Positions 7,841 through 15,989 of a DNA stretch of 64,000 nt are shown here, one piece after another. The notes under the pieces were generated by a model that was given only the letters and a program-made list of their open reading frames with translations, did not search any database and was not told the DNA's origin. The stretch spans positions 1 through 64,000 of the forward strand of contig NZ_PVLR01000024.1 of the NCBI RefSeq assembly GCF_002980625.1. Reading direction: 5' to 3'. Each line of letters starts with the position of its first letter. Position 1 is the first letter of the stretch. The position numbers were made by a program, and so were the translations under genes. This DNA comes from Malikia spinosa. Its GTDB lineage: Bacteria > Pseudomonadota > Gammaproteobacteria > Burkholderiales > Burkholderiaceae_C.

Positions 7841-8874
7841 GGCTTGATCGGCAGCAGGTCGGCTCCGACGATGCTGGACACCGCGATCTCGCGCGACAGC
7901 ACGCCCAGCTCGCGGTAGACCTGCAGCCCGCGCTGCAGCATGGCGCTGTCGAGGCTGCCCAGGCCCTTCTTTTGCGTCAGCGCCGAGATGCTCGACGCAT
8001 TGCGCAGCTTGATCACTTCCAGGTTGATAGCCTCGTTCTGGCCGTCAATGGCGACGCGGGTCGCCAGGCGGGCGGCTTCCTCGGGGGTGCGCATCATCCA
8101 TTGCGCGCTGTCGCGAAAACCCGTCAGGAAGCGGCGCAGCAGCGCCTTTTGCTGCTGGTAGGTGTCCTCGCGCACCACCAGCAGGTCGCTGCTGAGGTTG
8201 AGCTGCTGGCGCACTTCCATCACGTTGACCTCGCCCAGGCCGCGCTGGCGTCCCACCAGCAGGCCGGTGTCGGTGGCGGCGGTGGCATCGACCTGGCCCT
8301 GCATCAGCGGTGCGAAGTTCAGCAGCCCGGTGGGCACCAGCGTGATGTCGGCTTCGCTCAGTCCTGCCGAATGCAGCAGCACCTGCAGGTTCTGCCGCGT
8401 GCCACTCGACAGGCTGTAGACGCCGACGCGCTTGCCCTTGAGGTCAGCCGGCTTGGTGATGCCGCGCGACTTGAGCGACACCACGTTGAAGACGTTCTGC
8501 GGATAGACGTCGTAGATCGCGCGCAGCTTTTCGCCCTTGTCGAGCGCGGCAAACAGCGAGCCCGGATCGGTGAAGGCGACATCGGCCTGGCCGCTCAACA
8601 GGTTGCGCAGCGCGTCGCCGCCGCCGGCGCCCGGCAGATAGCTGAATTCGATGCCCTGGGCGCGGAAGAAGCCCTTGTCGGCTTCGACCAGCAGATTCGT
8701 GATCTCCGAGATCGGCTTGCTCCAGCCGGCCAGCACCACCTTGTCGAGCGGCTGGCCCTGGGCCTGCGCCAGGTTGACCAGGTCGCCCAGCGGGCCGAAG
8801 CCGCTGACCAGTCCGCCCACGGCCAGATAACGTGCCAGACCTTGGGCCAGATCGCGTCGTGAAAGCTTGTGCAT
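7837..8874 (-). CDS. ABC transporter substrate-binding protein (THI5/NMT1-like)
   Basis: This 345-aa periplasmic binding protein of the NMT1/THI5-like family typically binds pyrimidine precursors of thiamine or aliphatic sulfonates. The N-terminus carries a twin-arginine-type signal (SRRDLAQGL) followed by a hydrophobic stretch ending near AQAQG. The domain core has PGAGGGDALRNLLSGQADVA and TDPGSLFAAL. The start at 8874 follows AAGGAAT. The TPP riboswitch upstream of the operon makes a thiamine-related ligand (a pyrimidine or its acid) more likely than a sulfonate; the ligand is inferred. Confidence 0.85.
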   Translation of the reverse strand: MHKLSRRDLAQGLARYLAVGGLVSGFGPLGDLVNLAQAQGQPLDKVVLAGWSKPISEITNLLVEADKGFFRAQGIEFSYLPGAGGGDALRNLLSGQADVAFTDPGSLFAALDKGEKLRAIYDVYPQNVFNVVSLKSRGITKPADLKGKRVGVYSLSSGTRQNLQVLLHSAGLSEADITLVPTGLLNFAPLMQGQVDATAATDTGLLVGRQRGLGEVNVMEVRQQLNLSSDLLVVREDTYQQQKALLRRFLTGFRDSAQWMMRTPEEAARLATRVAIDGQNEAINLEVIKLRNASSISALTQKKGLGSLDSAMLQRGLQVYRELGVLSREIAVSSIVGADLLPIKP

Positions 8875-8912
8875 CAGAGTATTCCTTGGGTTGAAAAACC
8901 AGTGTGTGTCAG

Positions 8913-9653
8913 TCAATGCCAGCGTCGCTCCAGCGCACCGAGCAGGGCGTAGGAAGTGATTCCCAGCCCCGCGATCAGTGCCAGCGCGGCGAACATCAGC
9001 GCGGTGTCCATCGAGCCCTGGGCGCCGATGATGACCGCCCCCAGGCCATGGCTGGCGCTGATGAATTCGCTGACCACGGCGCCGACCCAGGCCAACACCA
9101 GCGCCACGCGCAGGCCGGCAGCCAGGGTGTGGCGGCCGGCTGGCAGCTGCAGCCGCCACAGGGTCTGCCAGCGGCTCGCGCCCAGCGCCCGGAACAGTTC
9201 GAGCTGGCGCGCATCGGTCTGATCCAGCGCGCTCAGCGTGTTCTCGAGCAGCGGGAAGAAGCAGATCAGCGCCGTCATCACCACCGTCGGCAGCAGGCCG
9301 AAGCCGAACCAGACGATGAACAGCGGCGCCAGCGCCAGCTTCGGCGTCACCTGGCTCAGCACCAGATAGGGAGTGAGCCAGCGGCGCAGGCGCCGGCTTT
9401 GTCCGAGCAAGAGGCCGCAGCCAAAGCCCAGCGCGGCGCCCGCGGCCAGCCCGAGGCCGACCGACAGCAGGGTCTGGGCCAGATGCGGCCACCAGTAGCC
9501 AGTCGCAAAACCCTGCCCGAGCGCGCGCGCGATCTGCGACGGCGCCGGCAGCACCAGCGCCGACAGCTGCCACCAGCCAGTCGAGAGCTCCCAGGCCAGC
9601 AGCAGGCCCAGGCCAAGCGCGGCCGATATGCCAGCATCAAGCAGGCGCTTCAT
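8913..9653 (-). CDS. ABC transporter permease (ThiX/SsuC-like)
   Basis: This 246-aa inner-membrane permease of the BPD_transp_1 family has about six hydrophobic segments. The EAA-like loop is near ELFRALGASRWQTLWRLQLPA. Its start overlaps the stop of the ATPase gene by 4 bp (ATGA), so translation is coupled. It forms the importer with the ATPase and the Tat-exported binding protein. Confidence 0.87.
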   Translation of the reverse strand: MKRLLDAGISAALGLGLLLAWELSTGWWQLSALVLPAPSQIARALGQGFATGYWWPHLAQTLLSVGLGLAAGAALGFGCGLLLGQSRRLRRWLTPYLVLSQVTPKLALAPLFIVWFGFGLLPTVVMTALICFFPLLENTLSALDQTDARQLELFRALGASRWQTLWRLQLPAGRHTLAAGLRVALVLAWVGAVVSEFISASHGLGAVIIGAQGSMDTALMFAALALIAGLGITSYALLGALERRWH

Positions 9654-10408
9654 CGCGTGCGCTCCAGTTGCCGGCGCAGGTGGGCGCATTGGGCATGGAA
9701 GCTGTCCGCGTCGCGCCAATCGGCGCTGCGCGGGCGTTCGGCGCCAACCTGCAACTGGGCCTGCAGTCGGCCGCGGTCCAGCAGGCTGACCTGGTCGCCC
9801 AGGAAGGCCGCTTCGCTCAGGTCATGGGTTACGAACAATACCGTGCTGCCCTGTTCGGCGCAGACCGCCAGCAGGTCCTGCTGCAGTTCCTCGCGCGTCA
9901 GCGCGTCGAGCGCGGCAAACGGCTCGTCCATGCACAACAGCGCGGGCTGCTGCATCCAGGCTCTGGCCACCGCGACCCGGCTTTGCTGGCCGCCCGACAG
10001 CTGCGAAGGCCGGCGCTGCGCCTGCTCCGCCAGCCCCAGTCGCTGCAGCCAGTGCTGGGCCAGTTCGCGGTCTGCTTGGGTCACGCGCTGCTTTAGCGAA
10101 ATCGGCAGCAGCACGTTGTCGAGCACGCTGAGCCAGTCGAGCAGGGTCGGGCGCTGGAACACGAAGGCGACTTCGCGCAGCGGGCCGCGCACCGGTTCGC
10201 CGCGCCACAGCACCCGGCCGCTGCTCGGCAGCAGCAGGCCGGCGGCGAGCTTGAGCAGGCTGGTCTTGCCGCAGCCGCTGCGGCCCAGCAGGCAGTGGAA
10301 TTGCCCGGCCGCCAGCTGCAGGTCGATGCCGTGCAGCACCGGCTGCCCGTCCGCATAGGCAAAGCCGATCTGCTCAAGGCGCAACAGGGGCGTCGCTTCA
10401 GATTTCAT
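9650..10408 (-). CDS. ABC transporter ATP-binding protein (ThiZ/SsuB-like)
   Basis: This 252-aa nucleotide-binding subunit has Walker A GRSGCGKTS, signature LSGGQQSR, Walker B ALLCMDEPF and switch His in VTHD. It belongs to the nitrate/sulfonate/taurine/HMP importer group. Its first 11 bases overlap the end of the LuxC-like gene, an unusual coupling of a transporter to a reductase that supports a joint function in uptake and conversion. Confidence 0.9.
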   Translation of the reverse strand: MKSEATPLLRLEQIGFAYADGQPVLHGIDLQLAAGQFHCLLGRSGCGKTSLLKLAAGLLLPSSGRVLWRGEPVRGPLREVAFVFQRPTLLDWLSVLDNVLLPISLKQRVTQADRELAQHWLQRLGLAEQAQRRPSQLSGGQQSRVAVARAWMQQPALLCMDEPFAALDALTREELQQDLLAVCAEQGSTVLFVTHDLSEAAFLGDQVSLLDRGRLQAQLQVGAERPRSADWRDADSFHAQCAHLRRQLERTR

Positions 10409-11858
10409 AGTCAGTCAGGCGTTCGGCCAGCGCTTCGGCCGAGGCTTCCAGATCGACCAGCGTCACCAGGTCGAGCAGGCTCGGGCGGCCGTCGTTGTGC
10501 CAGCCCGGCGCCGGCTGCGCCATCTGGCCGATGGCGCTCAGGCGGGTGACCCCCACCGCGGCCAGCTGGCCGGCCAGCGCCTGCAGCTGCTCCGGCGCCA
10601 GCGCCAGGCCCGCGCTTTGCAGATAGCGCCGCTGCGGCGCCAGACAGGCCGGCAACTGGTCCAGGCTGTCGAGCGCCACCACCTGCACGCAGCGGTGCAG
10701 CGGGCCGGGCGCGATCGGCGTCGGCCGGTCGCGGTAGACCACGTTCCAGCTGTGTTCCGGGTGGCCCAGCAGTTGCACGCTGGCGTCGTCGAATGCCGCC
10801 CATTCCAGGCTGCTGCGCCATTGCGCGATCTGCGCCGCTTCCGCCAGTCCGGGCTGCGGGCGTGGGAATTTGGCTTGCAGCTGCTGCAGCCCGGCCGCCA
10901 GCCGTTGGGCGAATTCCTGCGGCGTGACCTGGCCGCCGCGCTCGACGTAGAACACCTGCGGCGAGTAGCAGCCCTGCTGCTCGTGCCGGACCAGGTCATC
11001 GGCGGCCAGCCGGGCGATGGCTGGCGCACGGCCCGCGCTGAGCGCGCAGCGGCCGACGACACCAAAGCTCAGCTTGTGGCCGTGCGGCAGGAAGCGCACG
11101 CCGGGCGGCATCTGCGCCTGCAGGTCGCGCAAGGCCGCATCGCCGCCATAGGCCAGCACGGTATCAGCCTGTTGCCAGACGGCGCGCGGGGTCTGGCTGT
11201 CCTGCCGGTCCCACCACAGCACCGCGACGGCGGCGCCCAGGCGCGGCTCCAGCCGGGCCAGCGTCTGGGCGAACACCGTGGCAAACACCGGCTCGCCGGC
11301 CGAGACCTTGCCGATGTTACCGGCCTTGGCCAGCAGGCCGCAGACCAGGCTCCACAGTGGCAGGCCCGGCACGTTGCCGGCCCAGACATGGGCCAGCAGA
11401 TCGGGCCCTTCGGCATGGGTCCAGCCACCGGTCACGCGCGGCTCGAAGCCGTCGAGCAGCGCCGGATTGCCGAGGTCCTCGACCAGGAAACGCTGCAGCT
11501 GCAGCGCGCGGAAAGTCCGCAGCGTGGGGCCCAGGTTGACCCGGATCATCTCGGGCGAGAAGCCGGTGCTCAGCGGCAGCCAGCGCAGCAGCAACTGATG
11601 TTCAGGCGATGCCGGGTCGAGCAGCTGCTGGATCACGCGGTCGATCGCCTGCACGATGTCGCGCACCGGCAGCGCGCGCAGGCCCTGGCGTCCCTGCCCG
11701 CGCACCTGATCGCACAGCGCCTGCAGCTGATCGGGCGTCAGCGCCGGCACCTCGAAGGCATGGCCAGCGGGCAGCTGCGGCGCCGGCAGCTCGCGCCAGA
11801 CCAGGTGATCGGCATCGAGCCCTGGCAGATGGCCGACCCGGAAGACTCCCAGCGTCAT
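10398..11858 (-). CDS. LuxC-like acyl-CoA/acyl-protein reductase
   Basis: This 486-aa protein is similar to LuxC (aldehyde-dehydrogenase fold), which reduces an activated acyl group to an aldehyde with NADPH. The catalytic Cys is probably C297 in HEQQGCYSPQVFYVE, matching the LuxC active-site neighbourhood. A glycine-rich cofactor region (HVWAGNVPGLPLWS, about 157-170) precedes it. It overlaps the LuxE-like gene by 4 bp (ATGA). No luxAB or luxD is present, and the operon sits under a TPP riboswitch, so luminescence is not its role. I infer reduction of a thiamine-derived carboxylate to an aldehyde. Confidence 0.82.
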   Translation of the reverse strand: MTLGVFRVGHLPGLDADHLVWRELPAPQLPAGHAFEVPALTPDQLQALCDQVRGQGRQGLRALPVRDIVQAIDRVIQQLLDPASPEHQLLLRWLPLSTGFSPEMIRVNLGPTLRTFRALQLQRFLVEDLGNPALLDGFEPRVTGGWTHAEGPDLLAHVWAGNVPGLPLWSLVCGLLAKAGNIGKVSAGEPVFATVFAQTLARLEPRLGAAVAVLWWDRQDSQTPRAVWQQADTVLAYGGDAALRDLQAQMPPGVRFLPHGHKLSFGVVGRCALSAGRAPAIARLAADDLVRHEQQGCYSPQVFYVERGGQVTPQEFAQRLAAGLQQLQAKFPRPQPGLAEAAQIAQWRSSLEWAAFDDASVQLLGHPEHSWNVVYRDRPTPIAPGPLHRCVQVVALDSLDQLPACLAPQRRYLQSAGLALAPEQLQALAGQLAAVGVTRLSAIGQMAQPAPGWHNDGRPSLLDLVTLVDLEASAEALAERLTDYEI

Positions 11859-12931
11859 GCGCGCGCGGCCTGGACGAAGGACTCGACCGCCAGCGAGCAG
11901 CCCTTGGCCTCGGCGCCTTCGGCACGTCCCAGCAACTGGAAGCCGTCAGGTCCGACGATGCCGACATCCTCGGTCAGGATGCTGAGCACTGAGTTCCAGT
12001 TGGCCAGATCGGTGTGCACCAGGATGCCGCGCTCGCCGTCGGGCACCGACTGGCCGGTGAGCGGGTCGATGGCACGGGTGCGCATCCAGTGCGGGCCGCG
12101 CTTGACCGAGGGCAGCACGGCATTGCCGCGGTCGTAGCACTGGGTGCTGAGCTCGGTCATGCCGTACATGTTGAGGCAACGCTCGCGCGACACGCCGAAC
12201 ACCTCGGACAGCTGGGCGTAGAAGGGCTCCATCGGGATCTCGCGCGAGCGACCCTTGAAGCCGCCGGTGTCGAGCAGCCAGCTGCCCGCCGGCAGCCGGA
12301 AGTCCTCGTTCAGGCCTGCCAGTGCATCCATCAGGTGCACGAAGCTGTAGCTGGCGCCCAGCAGCGCGACCGGCTGCTGGTCCCGGCGGGCGCCGCGCAG
12401 GAATTCCAGCAGGCCGGCCTCATCCATGCCTTCGAGATTCCAGTAATGGCCGCTGCCGGGTCGACCGAAGTCCTGCCGGCAGAGTTCGAGGTAATGCGCC
12501 AGCGAGGAGTTCGGCAGCGCGGTCTCGTCCGGGAACAGGATGGCCATGCGGATCGGGGTCGGCCCGGCACAGTCGGCAAAGTGGCGGCGCATCGAGGCGT
12601 CATAGACCCGCAGGTCGGGGTGGTAATGGCGCCCCTTGTGCTCGTCGCCGCCGGTGGTGCCGCTGGTCATGAAGACGCGCTCGCAGGCCTGGATCGGGGT
12701 GCAGCTCAGCGTGAGCTGCTTGAAGCCGTTGACCGGCACCGCCGGGATGTCCTGCCAGCGGCGCACCGTGGCCGGGGTGCGGCCGCGCGACTGGCAGAAG
12801 CGCGCATAGGCCGGGTTGTGGCGCACCTGGTGCGCGAACAGGCGCAGGGCCATGACATTGAAGGCCGCGTCGTCCGTGTCGGGCAAGGCGATGAAGTCCA
12901 GCAGGTCCTGGATCAGGTGGGTCGTTGCCAT
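11855..12931 (-). CDS. LuxE-like acyl-protein synthetase (carboxylate-activating)
   Basis: This 358-aa member of the LuxE family (adenylate-forming) activates a carboxylate as acyl-AMP and passes it to its own Cys and then to LuxC. Visible motifs are MTSGTTGG (88-95), MYGMTE (255-260) and a C-terminal GAEAKGCSL with K343 and C345. That Cys is near the end of the protein, as is the acylated Cys of LuxE. The start at 12931 gives a standard length; a longer frame would run into the riboswitch. It is the first gene after the TPP riboswitch. The real substrate is unknown. Confidence 0.82.
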   Translation of the reverse strand: MATTHLIQDLLDFIALPDTDDAAFNVMALRLFAHQVRHNPAYARFCQSRGRTPATVRRWQDIPAVPVNGFKQLTLSCTPIQACERVFMTSGTTGGDEHKGRHYHPDLRVYDASMRRHFADCAGPTPIRMAILFPDETALPNSSLAHYLELCRQDFGRPGSGHYWNLEGMDEAGLLEFLRGARRDQQPVALLGASYSFVHLMDALAGLNEDFRLPAGSWLLDTGGFKGRSREIPMEPFYAQLSEVFGVSRERCLNMYGMTELSTQCYDRGNAVLPSVKRGPHWMRTRAIDPLTGQSVPDGERGILVHTDLANWNSVLSILTEDVGIVGPDGFQLLGRAEGAEAKGCSLAVESFVQAARA

Positions 12932-12998
12932 GGCAGCTTTCGAGAGCGGGGCTGCCAGGCCCGGCGCGGCGTCATGAAGGCGACCGCAGATCCGGGAC

Positions 12999-13085
12999 CA
13001 GCTTCCCTGCGCGAGGATTACCTCAATCAGGTTCAAAGGGACTTTCTCAGCCGGCGCCCCGATGGATGCCAACACCCCCAGCTTC
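12999..13085 (-). ncRNA. TPP riboswitch (THI element)
   Basis: On the minus strand the conserved blocks of the thiamine pyrophosphate aptamer appear in order: GGGGTG, a variable hairpin, GGCTGAGA, CCCTTTGAACCTGATTGAG, GGTAATCC and GCGCAGGGAAGC. It lies about 70 bases before the LuxE-like start codon, so it should repress the whole six-gene operon when thiamine pyrophosphate is plentiful. I could not decide between terminator formation and masking of the ribosome binding site. Ends are approximate. Confidence 0.95.
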
Positions 13086-13115
13086 AGGTCCTGAGCAAGC
13101 AGGACGCTGAATATT

Positions 13116-14168
13116 CTACGTCCGGGCCGATGACCCTGCCACGCCCAGCAGCTCGTGCAGGCGCGGGCTGGTGGTGGTGTACTGCAGCAGCTGGCGCTGC
13201 TCGGGGCGCAGATAGGCCGCCAGCGCGAAGGCCGCCAGGGTCGCCTCGTGGAAGCCGCACAGCAGCAGCTTGCGCTTTCCAGGATAGTGGCAGATATCCC
13301 CGACCGCGTGGATGCCAGCCAGGGCGGTGGCCTGGGTCGCCGGATCGACTGTGAGCAGTTTGCGCTCCATGGCCAGCCCCCAGTCTGCTATCGGACCCAG
13401 CTTGGGGCTCAGGCCCAGGCGCGGCAGCAGCGCATCGACGGCCAGCGTTTCGCTGCTGTCGTCGCCGGTGGCGATCTGCAGCGCCACTAGCCGGCTGCCC
13501 TCTGCCGCCGTCTCGATGCCGACCGGCTGGCCGACCTTGAGTGTGATCACGCCACGGGCCACGGCCTGCTGCAGCGCCTGTTCCAGCGCGGCTTCGGCCT
13601 TGAACCTGCTATTGCGGTGCAGCAACGTGACGCTGGCGCAATGCCCGCTGTCGGCCAGCTGCAGCGCGGTTTCGAGCGCAGCGTCCTCGCCACCCATCAC
13701 GATCACACGCTGACCTTGCAGCCTGATCGCATCGGTCTGGTAGTAGTGGATCTGGCTGCTCTCGAAGGCCGATAGTCCGTCGATGGCGACCCGGCGCGGC
13801 ACGAAGGCGCCGACGCCGGCGGCGATGATGACCGCGCGCGCCAGGAACACCTGGCCAGAGCTGGTCTGCAGCTGCCAGCCGCCGTCAGCCGTGGGCGCCA
13901 GGCTCATGACCTGCTGGCCCAGGTGCAGCGGGACCTTGAACGGTGCGATCTGCTGCTGCAGCCGCTCGGCCAGCTCGCGCCCCGAGCAGACCGGTATGCC
14001 CGGCAGGTCGTAGATCGGCTTCTCGCCGTAGAGCTCGACGCACTGGCCGCCGACGTGCGGCAGGGCATCGACGATCTGGCAGGCGATTTCCTGCAGCCCG
14101 AGCTGGAAGGCCTGGAACAGCCCGACCGGACCCGCGCCGATGATCAAGGCGTCGGTCATCAGCGGCAT
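13116..14168 (-). CDS. Ferredoxin/flavodoxin--NADP(+) reductase, thioredoxin-reductase-like
   Basis: This 350-aa FAD and NAD(P)H oxidoreductase has the two dinucleotide folds of TrxR-like FNRs: GAGPVGLFQA near the N-terminus and MGGEDAALETA in the middle. The FAD-contact segment HAVGDICHYPG follows near 291-301. There is no CxxC redox pair, unlike thioredoxin reductase. It lies 12 bases after fdxA on the same strand, so the two likely form an electron-transfer pair. A second ATG at 14159 is an alternative start. Confidence 0.88.
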   Translation of the reverse strand: MPLMTDALIIGAGPVGLFQAFQLGLQEIACQIVDALPHVGGQCVELYGEKPIYDLPGIPVCSGRELAERLQQQIAPFKVPLHLGQQVMSLAPTADGGWQLQTSSGQVFLARAVIIAAGVGAFVPRRVAIDGLSAFESSQIHYYQTDAIRLQGQRVIVMGGEDAALETALQLADSGHCASVTLLHRNSRFKAEAALEQALQQAVARGVITLKVGQPVGIETAAEGSRLVALQIATGDDSSETLAVDALLPRLGLSPKLGPIADWGLAMERKLLTVDPATQATALAGIHAVGDICHYPGKRKLLLCGFHEATLAAFALAAYLRPEQRQLLQYTTTSPRLHELLGVAGSSART

Positions 14169-14180
14169 CGGGTGTCCGGA

Positions 14181-14510
14181 TCAGCGCTGGAGCAGGTCCA
14201 GCTTGCCGGTCTTGTCCTTGAACTGCTCGTGGTCGGGCAGCGGCGCCTTGCGCTTGGTGATGCTCTTCCAGTTCGGCAGCAGGGCCAGCTCGGCGTTGAT
14301 CTTGGTCATGTGCTGCTGGTCCTTCGGCACGTCTTCTTCGGCGTAGATGGCGCCGACCGGGCACTCGGGGATGCAGACCGCGCAGTCGATGCACTCGTCC
14401 GGATCGATGGTCAGGAAGTTCGGGCCTTCGCGGAAGCAGTCGACGGGACATACGTCCACACAGTCGGTGTATTTGCAGGCGATGCAGGCTTCGGTAACAA
14501 CGTGAGTCAT
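14181..14510 (-). CDS. fdxA: 7Fe ferredoxin FdxA
   Basis: This 109-aa ferredoxin has the FdxA Cys pattern: C9, C17 and C50 for a [3Fe-4S] cluster and C21, C40, C43 and C46 for a [4Fe-4S] cluster. The helical C-terminal tail is typical of the group. It is probably co-transcribed with the downstream FNR-like gene. Its location next to the cys operon suggests a role as low-potential donor, but that is inference. Confidence 0.93.
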   Translation of the reverse strand: MTHVVTEACIACKYTDCVDVCPVDCFREGPNFLTIDPDECIDCAVCIPECPVGAIYAEEDVPKDQQHMTKINAELALLPNWKSITKRKAPLPDHEQFKDKTGKLDLLQR

Positions 14511-14655
14511 TTGGGGTGGGCTGCCGCGGCAGCGCTGGGAGGTGAATCTATGGAGAAAGCCGGCGCAGCCCCTAGACAGGGCAGGCCGGCGCTGCTCAGA
14601 CCCGCGATTTTAGGGCCTCGCGGGCCTCATCGCTTGATCAAGGACAAGAAGCCGG

Positions 14656-15957
14656 TCAGTTGACCAGCACCGCGCCCGAGGTCTTGTGGCTGGCGGTGTC
14701 GACCAGGATCAGTGCGCCGAGCACGCGCGAGTCGGCAAACGACTGCGCCGGCAGCGCTTCCTGCAGCAGCAGCTCGACATGGCCGATTGCGTTGGGGTCG
14801 AGCCGATCCGCGGCTTCCTCGGCCAGGGTGTTGATCTCGAGCTTGTGCACCACGCGCTTGACCTTGGCCTTGACCCAGCGGTGGCCGTGCAGCGCCCAGT
14901 ACACGCGACCGGCGACCAGGGGCTCGTCGTCCATCCAGGCGACGGTGGCCGACAGTTCCTTCTGGCCCGGGTAGGGACTGATCGCAGCCGGGGTGTCGAA
15001 GTCGTCGTCGGCCACGGCGGTGGCCACCGGGGCCGCCAGGATCCAGTCGCCGCGCGAGACATCCACCTCGCGGTCGAGCGTGACGCCGGCGCTGCGACCG
15101 GCTGCCACGGCACCGGGGCGGCGGGCATGGTCGAGCACCTGGGCCACCACGGCCTTCTGGCCGCTCGGGAACACCTGCACCTCGGTGCCCGGTGCGAAGC
15201 TGCCGGCGGCGACGCGGCCCCAGAACACGCGGCGGCCCTGGCTGGTCACATGGCTGTCGTGCTGCTTCTCGACCCACTGCACCGGCAGCGCGACCGGCGC
15301 CTGCACATCGGTCGGGGTGTTGGGCAGTTTTTCGAGGATCTGCAGCAGGGTCGGACCTTCGTAGCCGCACCAGCCGGGGTTGGTGAAGTCGACCACGTTC
15401 CAGCCCTTGAGCGCCGACACCGGCACGATGGCGGTCACGGGAATGCCGGCTTCGGCCGCGAAGGCCTGCAGTGCGCCGCTGATGTTCTGGAACGCCAGTG
15501 CGGCATCATCGACCGCGTCGAGCTTGTTGACCGCGAACACGATGCTGGGCACGCGCAGCAGCTTGCACAGCAGCGAGTGGCGGCGTGTCTGCGGCAGCAG
15601 CTTGAGGCCGGCATCGGCCCAGTCGAGCTTGATCGAATCGACCAGCACCACGGCGGCGTCGGCGCTCGACGCGGCGGTGACCATGTTGCGGGTGTACTGC
15701 TCGTGGCCCGGCGCGTCGCCGATGATGAACTTGCGGTCCTCGGTGCTGAAGTAGCGGTAGGCCACGTCGATCGTGATGCCCTGTTCGCGCTCGGCCGACA
15801 GGCCGTCGGTCAGCAGTGCCAGGTCGGTCTCGCCGCCGCGTTGCACGCCGGCCAGGTGATCCTGCAGCACGGCCTTGCTGTCGACCAGCAGGCGACCGAT
15901 CAGCGTGCTCTTGCCGTCGTCGACCGAGCCGCAGGTGATGAATTTGAGTGCGTCCAT
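14656..15957 (-). CDS. cysN: Sulfate adenylyltransferase subunit 1 (GTPase)
   Basis: CysN is the GTPase subunit that drives ATP sulfurylase (CysDN) to make adenosine 5'-phosphosulfate. At 433 aa it is the plain CysN form, not fused to APS kinase. Motifs: GSVDDGKST (P-loop), DAPGHEQYTRNM and NKLD. The start MDALKFIT at 15957 gives a normal N-terminus. It is the last gene of the sulfate reduction operon, 32 bases after cysD. Confidence 0.95.
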   Translation of the reverse strand: MDALKFITCGSVDDGKSTLIGRLLVDSKAVLQDHLAGVQRGGETDLALLTDGLSAEREQGITIDVAYRYFSTEDRKFIIGDAPGHEQYTRNMVTAASSADAAVVLVDSIKLDWADAGLKLLPQTRRHSLLCKLLRVPSIVFAVNKLDAVDDAALAFQNISGALQAFAAEAGIPVTAIVPVSALKGWNVVDFTNPGWCGYEGPTLLQILEKLPNTPTDVQAPVALPVQWVEKQHDSHVTSQGRRVFWGRVAAGSFAPGTEVQVFPSGQKAVVAQVLDHARRPGAVAAGRSAGVTLDREVDVSRGDWILAAPVATAVADDDFDTPAAISPYPGQKELSATVAWMDDEPLVAGRVYWALHGHRWVKAKVKRVVHKLEINTLAEEAADRLDPNAIGHVELLLQEALPAQSFADSRVLGALILVDTASHKTSGAVLVN

Positions 15958-15989
15958 GTGTCTAGTCTCGTTGCGGGTCTGACGGGGGC

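Noticed and set aside
10398-12931. Bioluminescence genes (luxC and luxE)
   Set aside because: There is no luxA, luxB or luxD, and the operon carries a TPP riboswitch and an importer; light production is not supported.
14601-14624. Hairpin after cysN (cccgcga / tcgcggg)
   Set aside because: It has a 7-bp stem but no T-run on the minus strand, so I do not call it a terminator.
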